Position numbers and translations under genes: made by a program. The notes under the pieces are model-generated. The model saw nothing but the letters and a program-made list of their open reading frames with translations. It ran no database searches and was not told the DNA's origin. Positions 1 to 9,484 of a DNA stretch of 64,000 bases are shown here, piece by piece. The stretch spans positions 1 to 64,000 of the forward strand of contig NZ_MAPV01000023.1 of assembly GCF_001700505.1 (NCBI RefSeq), in the 5' to 3' direction. The first letter of the stretch is position 1, and the number at the start of each line of letters is the position of its first letter. This DNA comes from Streptomyces mutomycini (GTDB lineage: Bacteria > Actinomycetota > Actinomycetes > Streptomycetales > Streptomycetaceae).

Positions 1-473
1 CGCGGGGCCTGGGGCTGCTGGGGCGCGGCCGGCTGGGCCGGAGCCGGAGCCGAGAACTCGGCGGCGGGGACCGGAGTCACCGGGGCCGGCTTCGGCGCGG
101 GCTTGGGGCCCGGACGCGGGCCCGCCGACGGCGCGGAGGGCGCCGAGGGGGTGCTGCTCGCCGGGGTCTCCGCGGCGGCCGGCTTGGGGGCCGGGGCGCC
201 GGGCTTCGGCGCAGCGGGACGTGCCGCGCCGGCCGGAGACGGCGCAGCGGGCTTCGAGGGGGCGGCCTTGCGGGGCGCGCCAGGCTTTGCTGCGGACTTG
301 CCGGCGTTGCCGCCGGGACCCTGCAGTGCGTCAGTCAATTTGCGTACAACCGGCGCCTCGATCGTCGAGGACGCCGAACGGACGAATTCACCGAGTTCTT
401 GGAGCTTGGCCATGACGACCTTGCTCTCTACGCCGAACTCCTTGGCGAGCTCGTATACCCGGACCTTAGCCAC
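1..473 (-). CDS. infB: Translation initiation factor IF-2, N-terminal part (cut by window edge)
   Basis: IF-2 is the GTPase that brings initiator fMet-tRNA to the 30S subunit and promotes subunit joining. Only about the first 157 residues are present. The protein starts at a GTG (471-473) preceded by AAGGAG and opens with an IF2_N module (residues 1-50, beginning [18 protein letters not shown]). A long Ala/Pro/Lys-rich low-complexity linker follows, typical of the extended actinobacterial IF-2 N-terminus. The G domain lies outside the window. It sits downstream of rimP, nusA and ylxR on the same strand, the classic nus-infB order. The identification is safe; the C-terminal part cannot be assessed. 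Confidence 0.95.
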   Translation of the reverse strand, partial: MAKVRVYELAKEFGVESKVVMAKLQELGEFVRSASSTIEAPVVRKLTDALQGPGGNAGKSAAKPGAPRKAAPSKPAAPSPAGAARPAAPKPGAPAPKPAAAETPASSTPSAPSAPSAGPRPGPKPAPKPAPVTPVPAAEFSAPAPAQPAAPQQPQAP

Positions 474-523
474 TTCGCTCCTTTTAGGTCCGGGTTACCG
501 CCGGACCGTCGCTACTTCATGGG

Positions 524-556
524 CGTACTCATCGCGTACTCATCGAGTGCTCATCG
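524..556. repeat. Three tandem 11-bp units between ylxR and infB
   Basis: Two identical units (cgtactcatcg) are followed by a third with two changes (agtgctcatcg). They lie in the 148-bp gap between the ylxR stop and the infB start. No hairpin or gene is visible in this gap. Function is unknown; it may be an untranslated leader element or simple slippage. Confidence 0.5.
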
Positions 557-621
557 CAATCTCGACCTACTTCCAACTCGCGAGGTACCTGACCGCACGG
601 GGACCCGTGCCGTTCACTTTC

Positions 622-900
622 CTACGGTGTCACCCGCTCGACGAACCGCTGCAGTGCCGCGGAGTCGAACGGCCCCTTGGCCTTGAAGGCCCGGGGGAAT
701 GCCCGGCGGCGAACCGCCAGGTCGAGACAGACAGAGGCCGGGTGCACATACGCACCCCGGCCGGGCAGCGTACCGCGTGGATCAGGGACGACTTCTCCCT
801 CGTCCACCACGATGCGCAACAGCTCGCTCTTGGCCGCTCGCTCCCGGCATCCCACACAGGTTCGCTCGGGGCAAACGCGGGCGTGCGTCCGGCCAGACAC
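622..900 (-). CDS. ylxR: YlxR family RNA-binding protein (DUF448)
   Basis: Small protein of 92 residues if the GTG at 898-900 is used; that start has a GGGGAGG Shine-Dalgarno nine bases upstream. ATG codons at 978 and 921 would lengthen it but lack this support. The DUF448 signature is visible near the N-terminus ([20 protein letters not shown]), followed by the basic GRGAYVHP segment. YlxR proteins are nucleoid- or RNA-associated and almost always lie between nusA and infB, as here. Some work links them to rnpB regulation or RNase P; that is family knowledge, not visible in the sequence. Confidence 0.9.
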   Translation of the reverse strand: MSGRTHARVCPERTCVGCRERAAKSELLRIVVDEGEVVPDPRGTLPGRGAYVHPASVCLDLAVRRRAFPRAFKAKGPFDSAALQRFVERVTP

Positions 901-1051
901 GCTAAGTCTACCTCCCCGCATCGACCTCACCCCTTTGGGGCAAGAATCGAACGGATGTTGTCGTGATCTCAGCGGCACAGCGCCTCGATCTATTCCTTCG
1001 CCCTGTCTCCGGATCCGCCCTGGGACGGCTCCGGGGGCAGGGCGTGGTCGG

Positions 1052-2092
1052 TCAGCCGCGCTGGGAACGCTCCCGGGCGCGCTCGGCGCGCTCGCGGTCG
1101 GCGACGTCGCGCTCGGCCTCGGTCTCGGTGTCCGGGCGGATGTCGATGCGCCAGCCCGTGAGCCGGGCGGCCAGGCGGGCGTTCTGCCCCTCCTTGCCGA
1201 TCGCCAGCGACAGCTGGTAGTCGGGCACGGTCACCCGGGCGGAGCGCGTGCCGAGGTCCACGACCTCGACCTCGCTCACCCGCGCGGGTGACAGCGCGTT
1301 GGCGACCATCTCCGCGGGGTCGTCCGACCAGTCCACGATGTCGATCTTCTCGCCGTGCAGCTCGGCCATGACGTTGCGCACACGGCTGCCCATCGGGCCG
1401 ATGCAGGCGCCCTTCGGGTTCAGGCCGGCCCGGGTGGACCGCACGGCGATCTTGGTGCGGTGACCGGCCTCGCGGGCGATGGCCTCGATGACGACCGACC
1501 CGTCCGCGATCTCCGGGACCTCCAGGGCGAAGAGCTTCTTCACCAGGTTCGGGTGGGTGCGTGAGAGGGTCACGGACGGACCGCGCACACCCTTGGCCAC
1601 CCGCACGACGTACGTGCGCAGCCGCAGGCCGTGGGTGTACTCCTCGCCCGGCACCTGCTCCTGCACGGGCAGGATCGCTTCCATCTTGCCGATGTCGACC
1701 AGGACGTTCTTCGGGTCCTTGCCCTGCTGGACGAGGCCGGTGACGACGTCGCCCTCGTGGCCCGCGTACTCCCCGAACGTCCTGTCGTCCTCGGCGTCGC
1801 GCAGCCGCTGCAGGATGACCTGCTTGGCGGTCGTCGCGGCGATACGGCCGAAGCCGGAGGGCGTGTCGTCGAACTCCTTGGCCTCCTGGCCCTCCTCGAG
1901 CTCGGCCGGGTCATCCTTCGCCCACACGGTGACGTGGCCGGCGGCGTCCAGCTCGACGCGCGCACGGCGGTGGCTGCCCTCGGTGCGGTGGTACGCGATG
2001 AGGAGGGCCGACTCGATCGCCCCGACGAGCACGTCGAAGGGGATCTCCTTGTCCTGCGCCAAGCCCTTCAGAAGCTTCACATCGATGTCCAC
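1052..2092 (-). CDS. nusA: Transcription termination/antitermination factor NusA
   Basis: NusA binds RNA polymerase and nascent RNA and modulates pausing, termination and antitermination. The 346-residue product has the N-terminal RNAP-binding domain (about 1-130), an S1 domain (about 135-200) and two KH domains containing [15 protein letters not shown] and [18 protein letters not shown]. It lacks the C-terminal acidic repeats of enterobacterial NusA, as is normal for actinobacteria. The start is GTG at 2090-2092 with GAGGAGGCG upstream. The Shine-Dalgarno lies inside the end of rimP and only two bases separate the rimP stop from this start, so the two are translationally coupled. Confidence 0.97.
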   Translation of the reverse strand: MDIDVKLLKGLAQDKEIPFDVLVGAIESALLIAYHRTEGSHRRARVELDAAGHVTVWAKDDPAELEEGQEAKEFDDTPSGFGRIAATTAKQVILQRLRDAEDDRTFGEYAGHEGDVVTGLVQQGKDPKNVLVDIGKMEAILPVQEQVPGEEYTHGLRLRTYVVRVAKGVRGPSVTLSRTHPNLVKKLFALEVPEIADGSVVIEAIAREAGHRTKIAVRSTRAGLNPKGACIGPMGSRVRNVMAELHGEKIDIVDWSDDPAEMVANALSPARVSEVEVVDLGTRSARVTVPDYQLSLAIGKEGQNARLAARLTGWRIDIRPDTETEAERDVADRERAERARERSQRG

Positions 2093-2094
2093 GG

Positions 2095-2592
2095 CTACGC
2101 CTCCTCTTCCTTCTTGTCCTTGCGGTTGAATTCGATCTCCACGCGCGCCCTGGCGATCTCCTCGAAGGCGACACGGCGCGCCGTGGGCTTGCGGCCCTTG
2201 ACGCCCGGCACTTCGAGATCGAGACCCTCGTCGTCGACGGCGAGGACGCGGGCCACCAGTTCGCCGCCGTCGGCCAGGTTCAGCTTGGCCAGCCGGCCGA
2301 TGGCGCGTACGTAGTGGCGGTGCTCGGTCAACGGGCGGTCGGCGCCCGGAGAGCTCACTTCGAGGACGTACTCGTCGTCGCCCATCACGTCGGTCTCGTC
2401 GAGCGTCTCGGAGATCGTGCGGCTCAGCTCGGCACAGGTGTCGAGCTCCACGCCGTCCTCGGAATCCACGATGACCCTCAGCACCCGGCGGCGGCCCGCT
2501 CTGGACAGCTCGATCTCCTCGAGGTCCAGCTCCTTGGCTCCGACGAGCGGCTCCAGCAATTCGCGCAGCCTGTCGCTCTGGGTGGTGCTCAT
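2095..2592 (-). CDS. rimP: Ribosome maturation factor RimP
   Basis: RimP assists maturation of the 30S subunit. The chosen ATG (2590-2592) gives 165 residues ([18 protein letters not shown]) and is preceded by GAGGAG; an upstream extension in the same frame is low-complexity and unlike RimP. The conserved core [21 protein letters not shown] is seen around residues 85-105 in slightly varied form, followed by the C-terminal SH3-like part. The C-terminus ends in a Lys/Glu-rich tail. It is the first gene of the rimP-nusA-ylxR-infB operon. Confidence 0.95.
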   Translation of the reverse strand: MSTTQSDRLRELLEPLVGAKELDLEEIELSRAGRRRVLRVIVDSEDGVELDTCAELSRTISETLDETDVMGDDEYVLEVSSPGADRPLTEHRHYVRAIGRLAKLNLADGGELVARVLAVDDEGLDLEVPGVKGRKPTARRVAFEEIARARVEIEFNRKDKKEEEA

Positions 2593-2618
2593 CCGGGTGA
2601 CTCCTCGGCCGCGTGTGC

Positions 2619-2648
2619 TGTTGTGGGGATCGTCGCGTGTCAGGTCAA
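2619..2648 (-). promoter_or_regulatory. Candidate promoter for the rimP-nusA-ylxR-infB operon
   Basis: On the minus strand a TTGACC hexamer (2643-2648) is followed after 17 bases by CACAAC (2620-2625). The -35 match is good and the -10 match poor. It lies about 30-55 bases upstream of the rimP start, in the divergent gap with the lipoprotein gene. Only a mapped transcription start would confirm it. Confidence 0.3.
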
Positions 2649-2763
2649 AGGGTATCCGGTCCGCAGGGGTGTTGCCGTCCGCCTCCCGGCCGGCCGCGGG
2701 TACGCTCACTTCCGGTGATCACTTCAGGTCAAAAACTGTCAAAAACCAGGCTGAAGGAGACAA

Positions 2764-3285
2764 GTGCACCGCACGGGGACGACGCGCAGGGGTGCGCTCA
2801 CCGCTACGGGAGCATTCGCCCTGGGTGCGGTGCTCACAGGCTGCGGGGGCGGGCCGGAGCCGCGAACTACCCCCGGGGGTACTGACGCCCGGTCCGCTTC
2901 GGTCCGGGCGGAGGCACTGCGGGCCTCGGCCGCCCGTGACAGTGCCTCACTGCTCTCCCGCTACGAACAGGTCGCCGCCGCCCACCCGGTGACGGAGGCC
3001 GGGCTCGCGCCACTGACCGCCTCGGTGCGGGAGCACCTGACGGCGCTGGGCGTCCCGGCGAAGGCCCCGAGCGGCTCCCCCGCACCGTCCCCGCCCGCTG
3101 CCCCCACCGAGGCGCGGGCGGCCCTGAGGGACCTCGCGGCCGAGGAGCGCCGGCTGGCGGACCGCCGCGCCACGGCCCTGCTGACCGCCGAACCGGAACT
3201 GGCCAGGCTGCTGGCCTCGGTCGCCGCGGCCGGCGCCGCCCACGCGTATCTGCTGACCGAACTGGCCAAGGAGACCTCGGCATGA
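2764..3285 (+). CDS. Small lipoprotein, alpha-helical, unknown function
   Basis: Product of 173 residues from a GTG preceded by GAAGGAG. The N-terminus carries a twin-arginine (TRRGAL), a hydrophobic stretch and a lipobox (LTGC, Cys at about residue 27), so it is probably an exported lipoprotein, possibly through Tat. The mature part is Ala/Glu/Arg-rich and strongly helical, with a Pro-rich linker near residues 100-115. It overlaps the next gene by four bases (ATGA), so the pair is translationally coupled. I recognise no enzymatic motif. The helical pattern is compatible with a ferritin-like bundle like its partner, but that is inference. Confidence 0.8.
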   Translation: MHRTGTTRRGALTATGAFALGAVLTGCGGGPEPRTTPGGTDARSASVRAEALRASAARDSASLLSRYEQVAAAHPVTEAGLAPLTASVREHLTALGVPAKAPSGSPAPSPPAAPTEARAALRDLAAEERRLADRRATALLTAEPELARLLASVAAAGAAHAYLLTELAKETSA

Positions 3286-3776
3286 CACTGGAGGCCGGAA
3301 CGGACGACGCGGACGGAACGCTGCGCGCAGCACAGGCCGCACTCCGCGCCGCGCACGCCGCCGTGTACGGGTACGGGGTGCTGGGCGGCCGGCTGGAAGG
3401 GGACCGCCGCAGGGACGCGACGGCTGCCTGCGACGCCCACCGGGCCCGTCGCGACACGCTCGCACGGACGGTTCGCGACCTGGGCGGTACGCCGGTGGCG
3501 GCGCACGCGGCGTACGCTCTGCCCTTCGCCGTGCGCGATCCGGCAACCGCGATGCGGCTCGCCGCCGTGCTGGAGGACCGGGTCGCGGGGGTGTACTCCG
3601 ATCTCGTACGGGCCGCCGGGGGGACGCTGCGGCAGGATGCCGCGGGCGCGCTCAGGGAGGCGGCGGTGCGTGCGGTGCGCTGGCGCGGCACCGGCGTAGC
3701 CTTTCCTGGGCTCACCGAGAGGGCCGCCCCGCCGGACAACACGGCGGAGGCAGGGGCCACCGGCGTCACACGCTGA
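3282..3776 (+). CDS. Ferritin-like domain protein (DUF4439)
   Basis: 164-residue cytoplasmic helical protein with no signal peptide. The pattern LRAAHAAVYGYGVLGGRL, the following HRARRDTLARTV and the later ALEDRVAGVYSDLV-like helix match the DUF4439 family, a ferritin-like four-helix bundle common in actinobacteria. The E/H residues of a typical di-iron site are sparse, so metal binding is doubtful. Its start overlaps the stop of the lipoprotein gene. The next gene, a kinase-fold protein, begins 67 bases downstream, so the three may be co-transcribed. Confidence 0.75.
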   Translation: MTLEAGTDDADGTLRAAQAALRAAHAAVYGYGVLGGRLEGDRRRDATAACDAHRARRDTLARTVRDLGGTPVAAHAAYALPFAVRDPATAMRLAAVLEDRVAGVYSDLVRAAGGTLRQDAAGALREAAVRAVRWRGTGVAFPGLTERAAPPDNTAEAGATGVTR

Positions 3777-3843
3777 GCAACCGAGCGCAGCTGCGGCCGA
3801 CCACGCCGCAGCTGACCACGCTCCGGAAGGGAACAAGGCACGT

Positions 3844-4758
3844 ATGGGTTTCGAACCGCCGCAGCGTCTGGTGCGAGCGCTCGGCGAGACGTACGGGGAC
3901 ACGGCCGCGGCCGACTGGCTCGGGCGGCTCCCCGCACTCACCGACGAGGCGCTGTCCGCGCACTCGGTCTCCCTCGACCGGGTGTGTGCCCCCGGCGGGC
4001 GCAGCAGCCTCGTCCTCCTGGTCCGCCGGGAGGACGGCACGCCCGCCGTGCTGAAGATCGCGCCTTCCGGGGCCGCTCCCGCGCTCGAGCGGGCGGCGCT
4101 GGCACACTGGAACGGCTGGGGCACCGTCGAGCTCCTGACCGCTGCGGAGGGCGTAGTGCCCGGCGAGGCCGTCCTGCTGGAACGGCTGCACCACGAGGTG
4201 TCCCTGCGCTCCCTTCCCGAGGCGAAGGCGCTGCTGGAGGCCGCCGGCACGATGCGGCGGCTGTGGGTCGACCCGCCGGCCGGCCACGCCTTCGAGACCG
4301 TCGCGGAGCGCACCGCCCGACAGGTGGAGGGCATGCGGGCCGCCGCGGCGCGGGGCCCCGAGCTCGAACCGCTCGTCTCGGCCGCTCTCGCGGCGCGCGA
4401 GGAGCTGGTCCGGGATTCCCCCGAACTCTTCCTGCTGCACGGCAACTTCCGGCAGAGCAAGGTCCTGTCGGGTGAGCGCGCACCGTGGCTGGCGGTCGGC
4501 CCCGAGCCGCTGACCGGTGAGCGGGCGTACGACCTGGCGCGGCTGGTGCGTGACCGGGTAGAGGACCTGATCGCCTCACCCGGAGGGGCCGCGACGGCAC
4601 GCCGGCGGGTCAAGAAGCTCGCCGACTCGCTGGACGTCGACCAGGCGCGGCTGCGCGGCTGGACGCTGTTCCGGGCGGTCGAGTCCGGGACGCGCGCGCT
4701 GACGGCGGGGCGCACCCAGGACGGCGAACTCTCGCTGGAGTTCGCGGGCTGGCTGTAG
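3844..4758 (+). CDS. Aminoglycoside phosphotransferase-fold protein with a degraded active site
   Basis: 304 residues. The overall layout follows the APH(6)/streptomycin kinase family: an N-lobe with the ATP-contacting lysine kept (AVLKIAP, K71) and a C-lobe with an RAYDLARLVRDR-type helix. The catalytic loop, normally HGDxxxxN, reads HGNFRQSK (H199 to K206), so the catalytic Asp is Asn and the metal-binding Asn is Lys. The DPKP-type motif reads GPEP, losing the second metal-binding Asp (G219). It is therefore probably a pseudokinase or a very divergent enzyme, not a resistance gene. Start ATG has GGAAGGGAACAAGG-like spacing upstream. It ends at a strong bidirectional terminator. Confidence 0.8.
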   Translation: MGFEPPQRLVRALGETYGDTAAADWLGRLPALTDEALSAHSVSLDRVCAPGGRSSLVLLVRREDGTPAVLKIAPSGAAPALERAALAHWNGWGTVELLTAAEGVVPGEAVLLERLHHEVSLRSLPEAKALLEAAGTMRRLWVDPPAGHAFETVAERTARQVEGMRAAAARGPELEPLVSAALAAREELVRDSPELFLLHGNFRQSKVLSGERAPWLAVGPEPLTGERAYDLARLVRDRVEDLIASPGGAATARRRVKKLADSLDVDQARLRGWTLFRAVESGTRALTAGRTQDGELSLEFAGWL

Positions 4759-4760
4759 GC

Positions 4761-4809
4761 ACACCGGCAGAGGGCCCCCGCGCGGTGCGCGGGGGCCCTC
4801 TGCCGGTGT
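4761..4809. terminator. Perfect 23-bp hairpin, bidirectional terminator
   Basis: Arms 4761-4783 and 4787-4809 are exact inverted repeats around a 3-base loop. The hairpin lies between the converging pseudokinase gene and proS, starting two bases after the former's stop. There is no U-tract, as is common for Streptomyces terminators. Confidence 0.85.
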
Positions 4810-4819
4810 CCGGAAGGGA

Positions 4820-6523
4820 TCAGCCCTGGTCGGTCAGGCGGGCGATCGCCTCGTCGACGGTGAGCTCCTCGCGCTCGCCCGTGCGGCGGTCCTTCAGCTC
4901 CAGGACACCTTCGGCCGAGCGGCGTCCGGCGACCAGGATCTTCGGGACGCCGATGAGCTCGGAGTCGGTGAACTTCACGCCGGGCGAGACGCCCGCGCGG
5001 TCGTCGACCAGGACGCGCAGCCCCGCCGCGTTCAGCTTCTCGGAGACGTCGAGGGCCAGTTCGGTCTGGAGCGCCTTGCCCGCGGCGACCACGTGCACGT
5101 CGGCCGGGGCGATCTCGCGGGGCCAGCACAGACCCTTGTCGTCGGCGGTCTGCTCGGCGAGGGCCGCCACCGCGCGGGAGACGCCGATGCCGTACGAGCC
5201 CATCGTGACGCGGACCGGCTTGCCCTGCTGGCCCAGGACGTCGAGGGAGAAGATGTCGGCGTACTTGCGGCCGAGCTGGAAGATGTGCCCGATCTCGATG
5301 GCGCGGTCCACCTGGAGGCCGGCGCCGCAGTTGGGGCAGGGGTCCCCGGCCTCGACGACGACGACGTCGAGGTAGTCGTCGACCTCGAAGTCACGGCCCG
5401 CGACGACGTTCTTCGCGTGCACGCCCTCCTTGTTGGCGCCCGTGATCCATGCGGTGCCCGCGGCGACACGGGGGTCGGCGATGTAACGGACCTTCTCCAG
5501 GCCCTGCGGGCCTACGTAGCCGCGCACCAGGTCGGGGCGGCCCACGAAGTCCTCGGCGGTGACGAGCTCGACGACGGCGGGGGCGAGGTGCTCGCCGAGC
5601 TTGCCGAGGTCGACCTCGCGGTCGCCGGGCACGCCCACGGCTACGATCTCGCCGTCGACCTTGACCAGCAGGTTCTTCAGGGTGGCCGAGGCGTGGACGC
5701 CGAGGTGGGCGGCGAGGGACTCGATGGTCGGGGTGTCGGGGGTGTCCACCTCCTCGACGGGGGCGACCGCGGAGGCGTCCGCGACGGCCGTGACCTTGAA
5801 GGTCACCGCCTCGGTGTTGGCGGCGTAGTCGCAGTTCGGGCAGTCGACGAAGGTGTCCTCGCCGGCGGGCGCGGGGGCGAGGAACTCCTCGGAGGCCGAG
5901 CCGCCCATGGCGCCGGAGACGGCGGAGACGATGCGGTGGTCGAGACCGAGGCGCTCGAAGATCCGGATGTACGCGGCGCGGTGCAGCTGGTACGCCTCGG
6001 CCAGGCCCTCGTCGGTGGTGTCGAAGGAGTACGAGTCCTTCATCTGGAACTCGCGGCCGCGCAGCACACCGGCGCGGGGACGGGCCTCGTCGCGGTACTT
6101 CGTCTGGATCTGGTAGAGGATCACGGGCAGGTCCTTGTAGGACGAGCACATGTCCTTGACGACCTGGGTGAAGATCTCCTCGTGGGTGGGGCCCAGGAGG
6201 TAGTCGGCGCCCTTCCGGTCCTTGAGCCGGAACAGCAGGTCGCCGTACTCGTCGTAACGGCCGCTCGCCTCGTACGCCTCCTTGGGGAGCAGCGCGGGGA
6301 GCAGGACCTCCTGGCCGCCGATGGCGTCCATCTCCTCGCGGACGACGCGGGTGATGTTCTCCAGGACCTTCTTGCCGAGCGGCAGCCACGACCAGATGCC
6401 GGCCGCGGTGCGGCGGACGTAACCGGCGCGGACGAGGAGCTTGTGGTTGAGCGTCTCGGCGTCCGCCGGGTCGTCGCGCAGTGTCTTGATCATCAATCGG
6501 GACATGCGCTGGACCTGGGCCAT
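4820..6523 (-). CDS. proS: Prolyl-tRNA synthetase, bacterial type
   Basis: Class II aminoacyl-tRNA synthetase that charges tRNA-Pro. The 567 residues match the long bacterial form that carries an editing (INS) domain between motifs 2 and 3 (about residues 230-400), which hydrolyses mis-charged Ala-tRNA-Pro. Motif 2 region [15 protein letters not shown], motif 3 [17 protein letters not shown], and the C-terminal anticodon-binding domain are visible. Start ATG at 6521-6523, with AGCAGGAG upstream. It converges on the hairpin at 4761-4809. Confidence 0.97.
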   Translation of the reverse strand: MAQVQRMSRLMIKTLRDDPADAETLNHKLLVRAGYVRRTAAGIWSWLPLGKKVLENITRVVREEMDAIGGQEVLLPALLPKEAYEASGRYDEYGDLLFRLKDRKGADYLLGPTHEEIFTQVVKDMCSSYKDLPVILYQIQTKYRDEARPRAGVLRGREFQMKDSYSFDTTDEGLAEAYQLHRAAYIRIFERLGLDHRIVSAVSGAMGGSASEEFLAPAPAGEDTFVDCPNCDYAANTEAVTFKVTAVADASAVAPVEEVDTPDTPTIESLAAHLGVHASATLKNLLVKVDGEIVAVGVPGDREVDLGKLGEHLAPAVVELVTAEDFVGRPDLVRGYVGPQGLEKVRYIADPRVAAGTAWITGANKEGVHAKNVVAGRDFEVDDYLDVVVVEAGDPCPNCGAGLQVDRAIEIGHIFQLGRKYADIFSLDVLGQQGKPVRVTMGSYGIGVSRAVAALAEQTADDKGLCWPREIAPADVHVVAAGKALQTELALDVSEKLNAAGLRVLVDDRAGVSPGVKFTDSELIGVPKILVAGRRSAEGVLELKDRRTGEREELTVDEAIARLTDQG

Positions 6524-6595
6524 GGTGAACTCCTGCTCGGAAGGGTGGTGAGCCCGAGGTTAGCCGGGGGGCCCGCGCGGGCGGAAATCGATTCC

Positions 6596-7174
6596 TCAGA
6601 CCGGCCGGCGCAGCGGAAGGGCCGCGCCCATCACCGCGTACGGCTTGGGTGCGCTCGGGAAGAGCACCTGGCGGGCGAGGTCCCGGTAGCCCAGGGCGCG
6701 GTAGAGGCCGCGGGCCGGGCTCTCGGTGTCGATCGCGGAGAGGATCGAGCGGGGCAGGCCGACGGCGTCCGTGATGGTGGTGATCAGGCTGCGGCCGATG
6801 CCGCGCTGCTGGAAGTCGGGGTGGACGTGCAGCTCGGTGATCACGAACGAGCCGTCGAGCCAGTCGTCGGATCCCGTGGCGCGCAGATACGGCTCGACGA
6901 CGGTGGACCACCAGTGCGCCCGGTCGTTCGGCAGGCCGTAGACGAATCCGACGAGCCGCCCGTCCGCGGCGGTGGCGCCGAGCGCGCGGGCCTGCGGGTG
7001 GTCGAGGTGCCGGAGCACGATATGGCGGCGTACGTCGATCTCGTCCTGGCCGAGACCGAAGGCGAGGGCCTGCACGGCGAGGGCCTCGTCGACGCGGGCG
7101 GCGAGGTCGAGCGGTCCGACCACGATGTCGGGGGTCCCGGAGCCCCAGGGGGACGTGGGCGTTGCTGCAGCCAT
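6596..7174 (-). CDS. GNAT family N-acetyltransferase
   Basis: 192 residues with the GNAT acetyl-CoA-binding motif A (VHPDFQQRGIGRSLI) and a preceding beta strand (VITELHV). The substrate cannot be told from sequence. It lies between proS and a second acetyltransferase gene on the same strand, with 29 bases between them, so the two may be co-transcribed. The start ATG at 7172-7174 follows a weak Shine-Dalgarno (GGGTTCCCGC). Confidence 0.85.
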   Translation of the reverse strand: MAAATPTSPWGSGTPDIVVGPLDLAARVDEALAVQALAFGLGQDEIDVRRHIVLRHLDHPQARALGATAADGRLVGFVYGLPNDRAHWWSTVVEPYLRATGSDDWLDGSFVITELHVHPDFQQRGIGRSLITTITDAVGLPRSILSAIDTESPARGLYRALGYRDLARQVLFPSAPKPYAVMGAALPLRRPV

Positions 7175-7203
7175 GCGGGAACCCTACTGGCCGGGCCGTC
7201 CGG

Positions 7204-8049
7204 TCAGAACAGCACGCTCATGAACGCGCCCGTCTCACGGAAGCCGACGCGGCTGTAGGCCCTGCGTGCGGCGGTGTTGTAGTCGTTCACATACAGGCTG
7301 ACGACCGGTGCCACGTCGCTGAGCGCGTAGCGCAGGACGGCGGCCATGCCCGTCTCGGAGAGTCCCCGGCCCCGGACTTCGGGGGCGACCCACACGCCCT
7401 GGATCTGGCAGGCGCGGGTGGTGGCCGCCCCGATCTCCGCCTTGAAGAGGACCCTGCCGTCCTCTATGCGCGCGAAGGACCGGCGGCTGGTGATCAGTTC
7501 GGCGACCCGTGCCTGGTAGAGGAGCCCGCCGTCGCCGGCCAGCGGGGAGATGCCGACCTCCTCGGTGAACATGGCCACGCAGGCCGGCATGAGGACGTCG
7601 ATCTCCTCCTTGCGGACCCTGCGCACGAGGGGATCGGGCGCCACCTCGGCCGAGGTGCGCTCGGTCACCATCAGCGGCTGGTTGGGCCGGACCTCGCGGG
7701 CGGGGCCCCAGCTCGGTTCGAGGAGGCGCCACAGCTGGGCCGTGGGGCCTGCGGGGCCGACGATCGAGGAGCAGCGGCGGCCGGCGCGCCGGGCGCGGTC
7801 GGCGAAGGCCCTGACGGCCTCGGGGGTGGCGCAGATGGGCACGAGGTTGGCCCCGGAGTAGCAGAGCGAGCGCAGCCGGCCGTCGGCGTACCAGCCCCAC
7901 ATCTCGCCGCCGAGGCGCCAGGGATCGAGTCCGGCGACCTGGACGCGTGAGGTGACGAACGCGTTGTCCACGGGTTCGCTCTCGAGGATGGCGAGCGCGG
8001 CGGGGAGTTCGCCGGGGTCGAGGACCCGGGTAGTGGTCTGCGTCAACAC
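7204..8049 (-). CDS. Two-domain GNAT acetyltransferase (DUF4081 plus GNAT)
   Basis: 281 residues from the GTG at 8047-8049 (VLTQTTTRVLDP); an upstream GTG at 8094 would add 15 residues that do not look conserved. The first half resembles the DUF4081 domain (DNAFVTSRVQVAGLDPWRLGG, about residues 25-45). The second half holds the acetyl-CoA motif VWVAPEVRGRGLSETGMAAV and the closing YSRVGFRETG segment. Substrate unknown. From memory, this gene is commonly found next to ispG in Streptomyces; a 152-bp gap with a terminator separates it from ispG here. Confidence 0.85.
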   Translation of the reverse strand: MLTQTTTRVLDPGELPAALAILESEPVDNAFVTSRVQVAGLDPWRLGGEMWGWYADGRLRSLCYSGANLVPICATPEAVRAFADRARRAGRRCSSIVGPAGPTAQLWRLLEPSWGPAREVRPNQPLMVTERTSAEVAPDPLVRRVRKEEIDVLMPACVAMFTEEVGISPLAGDGGLLYQARVAELITSRRSFARIEDGRVLFKAEIGAATTRACQIQGVWVAPEVRGRGLSETGMAAVLRYALSDVAPVVSLYVNDYNTAARRAYSRVGFRETGAFMSVLF

Positions 8050-8147
8050 TGGGGCCTCACCAAACGGTCTACTTGATGTCCGCACTGTACCCAAGAAGGC
8101 TGTCGGGTGCCGCTCCGCGCGGGAGGGCCCAAGGCCCGCGAACGCGT

Positions 8148-8181
8148 CTGTGCCCCGCAGGGCGGGGCCTGCGGGGCACAG
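8148..8181 (-). terminator. Hairpin terminator after ispG
   Basis: Perfect 14-bp stem (8148-8161 with 8168-8181) and a GCGGGG loop, 20 bases past the ispG stop. No U-tract. Confidence 0.75.
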
Positions 8182-8201
8182 CGGGAGGCGTCGGGGTGGG
8201 G

Positions 8202-9359
8202 TCAGCCGGCGATGGAGACCTGGGGCTCGCCGGAGGCGATGCCGTCCTTCTCCATCTGCTCGGCGATCTTCATGGCTTCCTCGATGAGGGTCTCCACGAT
8301 CTTCGACTCCGGGACGGTCTTGATGACCTCGCCCTTCACGAAGATCTGGCCCTTGCCGTTGCCGGACGCCACACCCAGGTCGGCCTCGCGGGCCTCACCC
8401 GGGCCGTTCACGACGCAGCCCATGACCGCGACGCGCAGCGGGACCTCCATGCCCTCCAGGCCCGCGCTGACCTGGTCCGCGAGCTTGTACACGTCCACCT
8501 GGGCGCGCCCGCACGACGGGCACGACACGATCTCCAGCCGCCTCTGCTTGAGGTTCAGCGCCTCGAGGATCTGGAGCCCGACCTTGACCTCCTCGGCCGG
8601 AGGAGCGGACAGCGACACCCGGATCGTGTCCCCGATGCCCTCCGAGAGCAGCGCGCCGAACGCCACCGCGGACTTGATCGTCCCCTGGAACGCCGGGCCG
8701 GCCTCCGTCACCCCGAGGTGCAGCGGGTAGTCGCTCTGTGCCGCCAGCTGACGGTAGGCGTTCACCATGACGACCGGGTCGTTGTGCTTGACCGAGATCT
8801 TGATGTCGCGGAAGCCGTGCTCCTCGAACAGCGACGCCTCCCACAGCGCCGACTCCACGAGGGCCTCGGGCGTCGCCTTGCCGTACTTCTTCAGCAGTCG
8901 CGCGTCCAGCGAGCCGGCGTTCACGCCGATGCGGATCGGGGTGCCCGCGTCCCCGGCCGCCTTGGCGATCTCCCGGACCTTGTCGTCGAACTGCTTGATG
9001 TTGCCCGGGTTCACCCGGACCGCCGCGCAGCCCGCGTCGATCGCCGCGAACACGTACTTCGGCTGGAAGTGGATGTCGGCGATCACCGGGATCTGCGACT
9101 TCCTCGCGATGGTCGCGAGCGCGTCCGCGTCGTCCTGCGTCGGACACGCGACCCGCACGATCTGGCAGCCCGAGGCCGTCAGCTCCGCGATCTGCTGCAG
9201 CGTCGCACCGATGTCCGACGTACGCGTCGTCGTCATCGACTGCACCGACACCGGTGCGTCCCCACCGACCGCCACCGTCCCGACCTGGATCTGGCGGCTG
9301 ACCCGCCGGTCGGCGAGCTTGGTCGGAACGTCCGGCATTCCGAGAGAAATCGCAGTCAT
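8202..9359 (-). CDS. ispG: 4-hydroxy-3-methylbut-2-en-1-yl diphosphate synthase (flavodoxin/ferredoxin)
   Basis: IspG (GcpE) converts ME-cPP to HMBPP in the MEP isoprenoid pathway using a [4Fe-4S] cluster. The 385-residue product has the TIM-barrel N-terminal half ([23 protein letters not shown]) and the C-terminal cluster domain with cysteines in VSCPSCGR and in [15 protein letters not shown]. The start ATG (9357-9359) lacks a strong Shine-Dalgarno. It follows rseP and dxr on the same strand, separated from rseP by a hairpin region. The grouping of dxr, rseP and ispG is usual in actinobacteria. Confidence 0.97.
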   Translation of the reverse strand: MTAISLGMPDVPTKLADRRVSRQIQVGTVAVGGDAPVSVQSMTTTRTSDIGATLQQIAELTASGCQIVRVACPTQDDADALATIARKSQIPVIADIHFQPKYVFAAIDAGCAAVRVNPGNIKQFDDKVREIAKAAGDAGTPIRIGVNAGSLDARLLKKYGKATPEALVESALWEASLFEEHGFRDIKISVKHNDPVVMVNAYRQLAAQSDYPLHLGVTEAGPAFQGTIKSAVAFGALLSEGIGDTIRVSLSAPPAEEVKVGLQILEALNLKQRRLEIVSCPSCGRAQVDVYKLADQVSAGLEGMEVPLRVAVMGCVVNGPGEAREADLGVASGNGKGQIFVKGEVIKTVPESKIVETLIEEAMKIAEQMEKDGIASGEPQVSIAG

Positions 9360-9484
9360 GCGCTGAGCATCCCCAAGGTGTGGATCAGTGTGGATCGTGG
9401 TCCCGAGAACGGCGGGCTCCGGGCTTCGAGGTTACGGCACCGGCGGCGATCGGGGCGCACCCCGGCCGTCGAACCGCCCGGGGC

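Noticed and set aside
3844..4758. Aminoglycoside resistance gene
   Set aside because: Catalytic Asp and metal ligands are lost; see the pseudokinase finding.
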